DNA of 64,000 nucleotides from Fennellomyces sp. T-0311. Taxonomy: Eukaryota; Mucoromycota; Mucoromycetes; Mucorales; Lichtheimiaceae. The first letter of the stretch is position 1. Each line of letters starts with the position of its first letter. The DNA lies in assembly GCA_025266875.1 (NCBI GenBank), contig JALLLT010000001.1, positions 868,001-932,000 on the forward strand, written 5' to 3'. The notes under the pieces are model-generated. The model did not search any database. It was not told where the DNA came from and saw only the letters and a program-made list of their open reading frames with translations. The position numbers and the translations under genes are program-made. Shown one piece after another: positions 62,357 to 64,000 of this stretch.

Positions 62357-64000
62357 CTATCCTGATCCATCCCACTCGCGCATGCGCTTTCTTGTTGCCA
62401 AAAACGAGTAATCCGGCTGTAGCGACGGCGCCTGGAAACCTGCCGCAGTAGCCGGATCAACTTGGCCCAGAAAGGGATCCAGGATTGTTTGCTGGAAAGC
62501 GTTGGCATTCTGGGCCGGGTATCCTGTAGACTGCTCACCAAACACGGGTGACGGAAACATGTTGTTGTTATTGTTGTTGTTGGCTGCAACGAACTGAGCA
62601 GGAGCAATTCCCTGGGTAAACATGCCTTGTGTAAACGTTTCGGGCGCCGTAGAATCGAACATCAGCAGCGGGTCCATTGCGCCCGTAAGACCCATCAGTG
62701 TGTTGTACAGCACACTCGGATCGTCCATCGTCCCGAGACCCGTCGTGTTACTACTCTGCGTTACCATCGGTGCCGCCGCATGCTTTTTGGGTTGGGTATC
62801 AAATGCGTCCGGATGAACCACGCACGATATCGACTGGTGATTGACCGCGTCTTCGCTCACCAATGGCACCTGAGAGATACCCGTCGGCAGATTGTGTGCC
62901 TTCAGGAACGTCTTTATGCCCTCAACGCTCTGTCTGACCTTGTCCATGTGCATTACTGGCGAATTTTCAAGCATGTCCGCTGTCAAAAGCAAATTGCGTC
63001 GCGCAAGGCACGCAATGTTTGTCTCGGTCGAAATGGCATTCAGCTGATGAATCGCTACGCTCGATGTGACCCCCTCCAGTACAAATATAAACTGACACCA
63101 GTTCACCCACTGTGTTGATAACAGGCGAGTGATTGTGTTGGCCGCTTTGCTGCAGATGTTCAGCGACAGGAGCGCGACTGGAGAGGCAACCTGGCCTTCC
63201 TTTGCTAACAGAGGTTTGTGCAGCAGAATCCATGTTGTGTGGTATTGGACGTGGAGAATAAGCATCGCATCGTATCTGAACGAGGGCGACTTTTCTGTAG
63301 ATAGCTGGAAGGCCTGCGGAAGCTCATTCATCCAGTTGGACAGCGCACGCTCAAATCGCGAGATTGCTGACAGGAGCGACTGCCCGGATTGCACAGCAGG
63401 CAACTGCCTAGTGATATCCTTCCGTATCCGCATCAATTTGATCGATTGGATACAAAAATTGAGTCGGTAGCCTGTTTCATCATCCTCTGTTTCTAACTTT
63501 GACGGGAACTCTATGTCACACTCTTTGTCATCCACCATCGTCGGCCGATTTGATTCCAATGCCGCGCATAGATCCAGCCAGTACGTAGACCACCACAACC
63601 GCCTGTACGCCTCGCGCTGCCTTTCATCTGTTGCCATGCACTCTTTTCTGTGTAGATTTAAATCCTGCGCCATCCGCATAGCCAATCCAATGTACAAATA
63701 CGCCAGATCCGGCCGCTCGCTGTTAAGCTGATACATGTACAGATGCAACAGGGCCTGGATCGCCGTGGGGCTGCTGACATCAAAGTTTCGCTTAAGGGCC
63801 TCCCTCGCATTGGCAAAGTACGTCTCGCCCAATGCCGCGGCATTACCATGCGGTATGTTGTGGAATATACAGCCGTGGTTGCCCATCCACGCATTGATTG
63901 AGCTGGTCAATAAGGGATCGAGTACGTCATCGATGTATAAGCGCGTGAATGTTTCCTTGTCGATTACTTGATATGGGATGAAGCATGAGTGATAACAGGT
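62357..64000 (-). CDS. Fungal-specific transcription factor (Zn2Cys6 type), N-terminus outside window
   Basis: The frame is open from the right edge to TAG at 62359-62357. It covers the middle homology region: ETYFANAREALKRNFDVSSP, TAIQALLHLYMYQLNSERPD, YIGLAMRMAQDLNLHRKE and RRLWWSTYWLDLCAALESNR (the RRxWW...YxxD signature), then IEFPSKLETEDDETGYRLNF and repeated helices. The C-terminal 200 residues are disordered, with an Asn run (N8) and Phe/Pro/Gln-rich activation-type sequence ending TRKRMREWDGSG. The Zn2Cys6 DNA-binding domain would lie beyond 64000, so the class is inferred from the middle region. No intron is seen in this part. Its 3' end converges on the DP gene with a 297-bp gap. 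Confidence 0.85.
   Translation of the reverse strand, partial: TCYHSCFIPYQVIDKETFTRLYIDDVLDPLLTSSINAWMGNHGCIFHNIPHGNAAALGETYFANAREALKRNFDVSSPTAIQALLHLYMYQLNSERPDLAYLYIGLAMRMAQDLNLHRKECMATDERQREAYRRLWWSTYWLDLCAALESNRPTMVDDKECDIEFPSKLETEDDETGYRLNFCIQSIKLMRIRKDITRQLPAVQSGQSLLSAISRFERALSNWMNELPQAFQLSTEKSPSFRYDAMLILHVQYHTTWILLHKPLLAKEGQVASPVALLSLNICSKAANTITRLLSTQWVNWCQFIFVLEGVTSSVAIHQLNAISTETNIACLARRNLLLTADMLENSPVMHMDKVRQSVEGIKTFLKAHNLPTGISQVPLVSEDAVNHQSISCVVHPDAFDTQPKKHAAAPMVTQSSNTTGLGTMDDPSVLYNTLMGLTGAMDPLLMFDSTAPETFTQGMFTQGIAPAQFVAANNNNNNNMFPSPVFGEQSTGYPAQNANAFQQTILDPFLGQVDPATAAGFQAPSLQPDYSFLATRKRMREWDGSG

Overview
The window is nuclear DNA of a filamentous fungus, most likely of the Mucorales (Mucoromycota). 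Genes are split by many short introns (about 45-110 bp, GTAAGT/GTATGT-type donors, AG acceptors). Intergenic DNA is AT-rich, and the genes are conserved eukaryotic families: an ATR-type checkpoint kinase, an E2F partner DP, insulysin, a mitochondrial malic enzyme, a YIPF protein, an ALKBH1 homologue, an SLC25A38/Hem25 carrier and Sip5. The degenerate Fanzor-type (eukaryotic TnpB-like) gene and the LINE also fit this group. No prokaryotic operon, CRISPR array, rRNA or tRNA was seen. Gene models were built by hand from open frames and splice sites; family names rest on motif recognition, not on database searches.

Layout. 0-7.5 kb: an alpha/beta-hydrolase running off the left edge (-), a six-exon glutathione transferase (+), a tandem trio of unknown paralogous genes (+) with a GST relic between copies 2 and 3, and a two-TM protein (-). 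8.6-17.3 kb: a YML020W-type hydrolase (-), a 29-residue metallothionein (-), an mpaB/DUF2236-type oxygenase (+) and malic enzyme (+). 17.4-22 kb: a decayed Fanzor-type element (-) with hairpins just 3' of its stop and a 363-bp inverted-repeat insertion in an intron. 22-26.4 kb: insulysin (-) with a separate 5' exon that supplies a presequence. 26.4-28.6 kb: gene-poor, with decayed coding segments.

28.6-34.7 kb is a compact block: YIPF and ALKBH1 (+), then a nucleotidyltransferase/GHMP-kinase fusion and the Hem25 carrier (-), with gaps of 40-90 bp. 35.8 kb: one small TATA-driven gene. 38.3-46 kb: the ATR kinase (+). 48.1-50.6 kb: two independent LINE insertions with perfect 14- and 15-bp target-site duplications. 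50.8-56 kb: a kelch/TM surface protein (-), a broken TAF6-like fragment (-) and Sip5 (-). 56.7-64 kb: a CBS/PB1 membrane-anchored protein (+), a two-exon 60-residue gene (-), DP (+) and a fungal-specific transcription factor running off the right edge (-).

The genes do not form one pathway. Some themes are shared: mitochondrial metabolism (malic enzyme, Hem25, insulysin presequence), DNA damage and cell cycle (ATR, DP, ALKBH1) and stress/metal handling (GST, metallothionein). The most unusual content is the Fanzor-type element with a possible omegaRNA region, the tandem trio with nearly invariant exon lengths, the paired LINE 3' ends, and several genes too small or too split to show up as long open frames.
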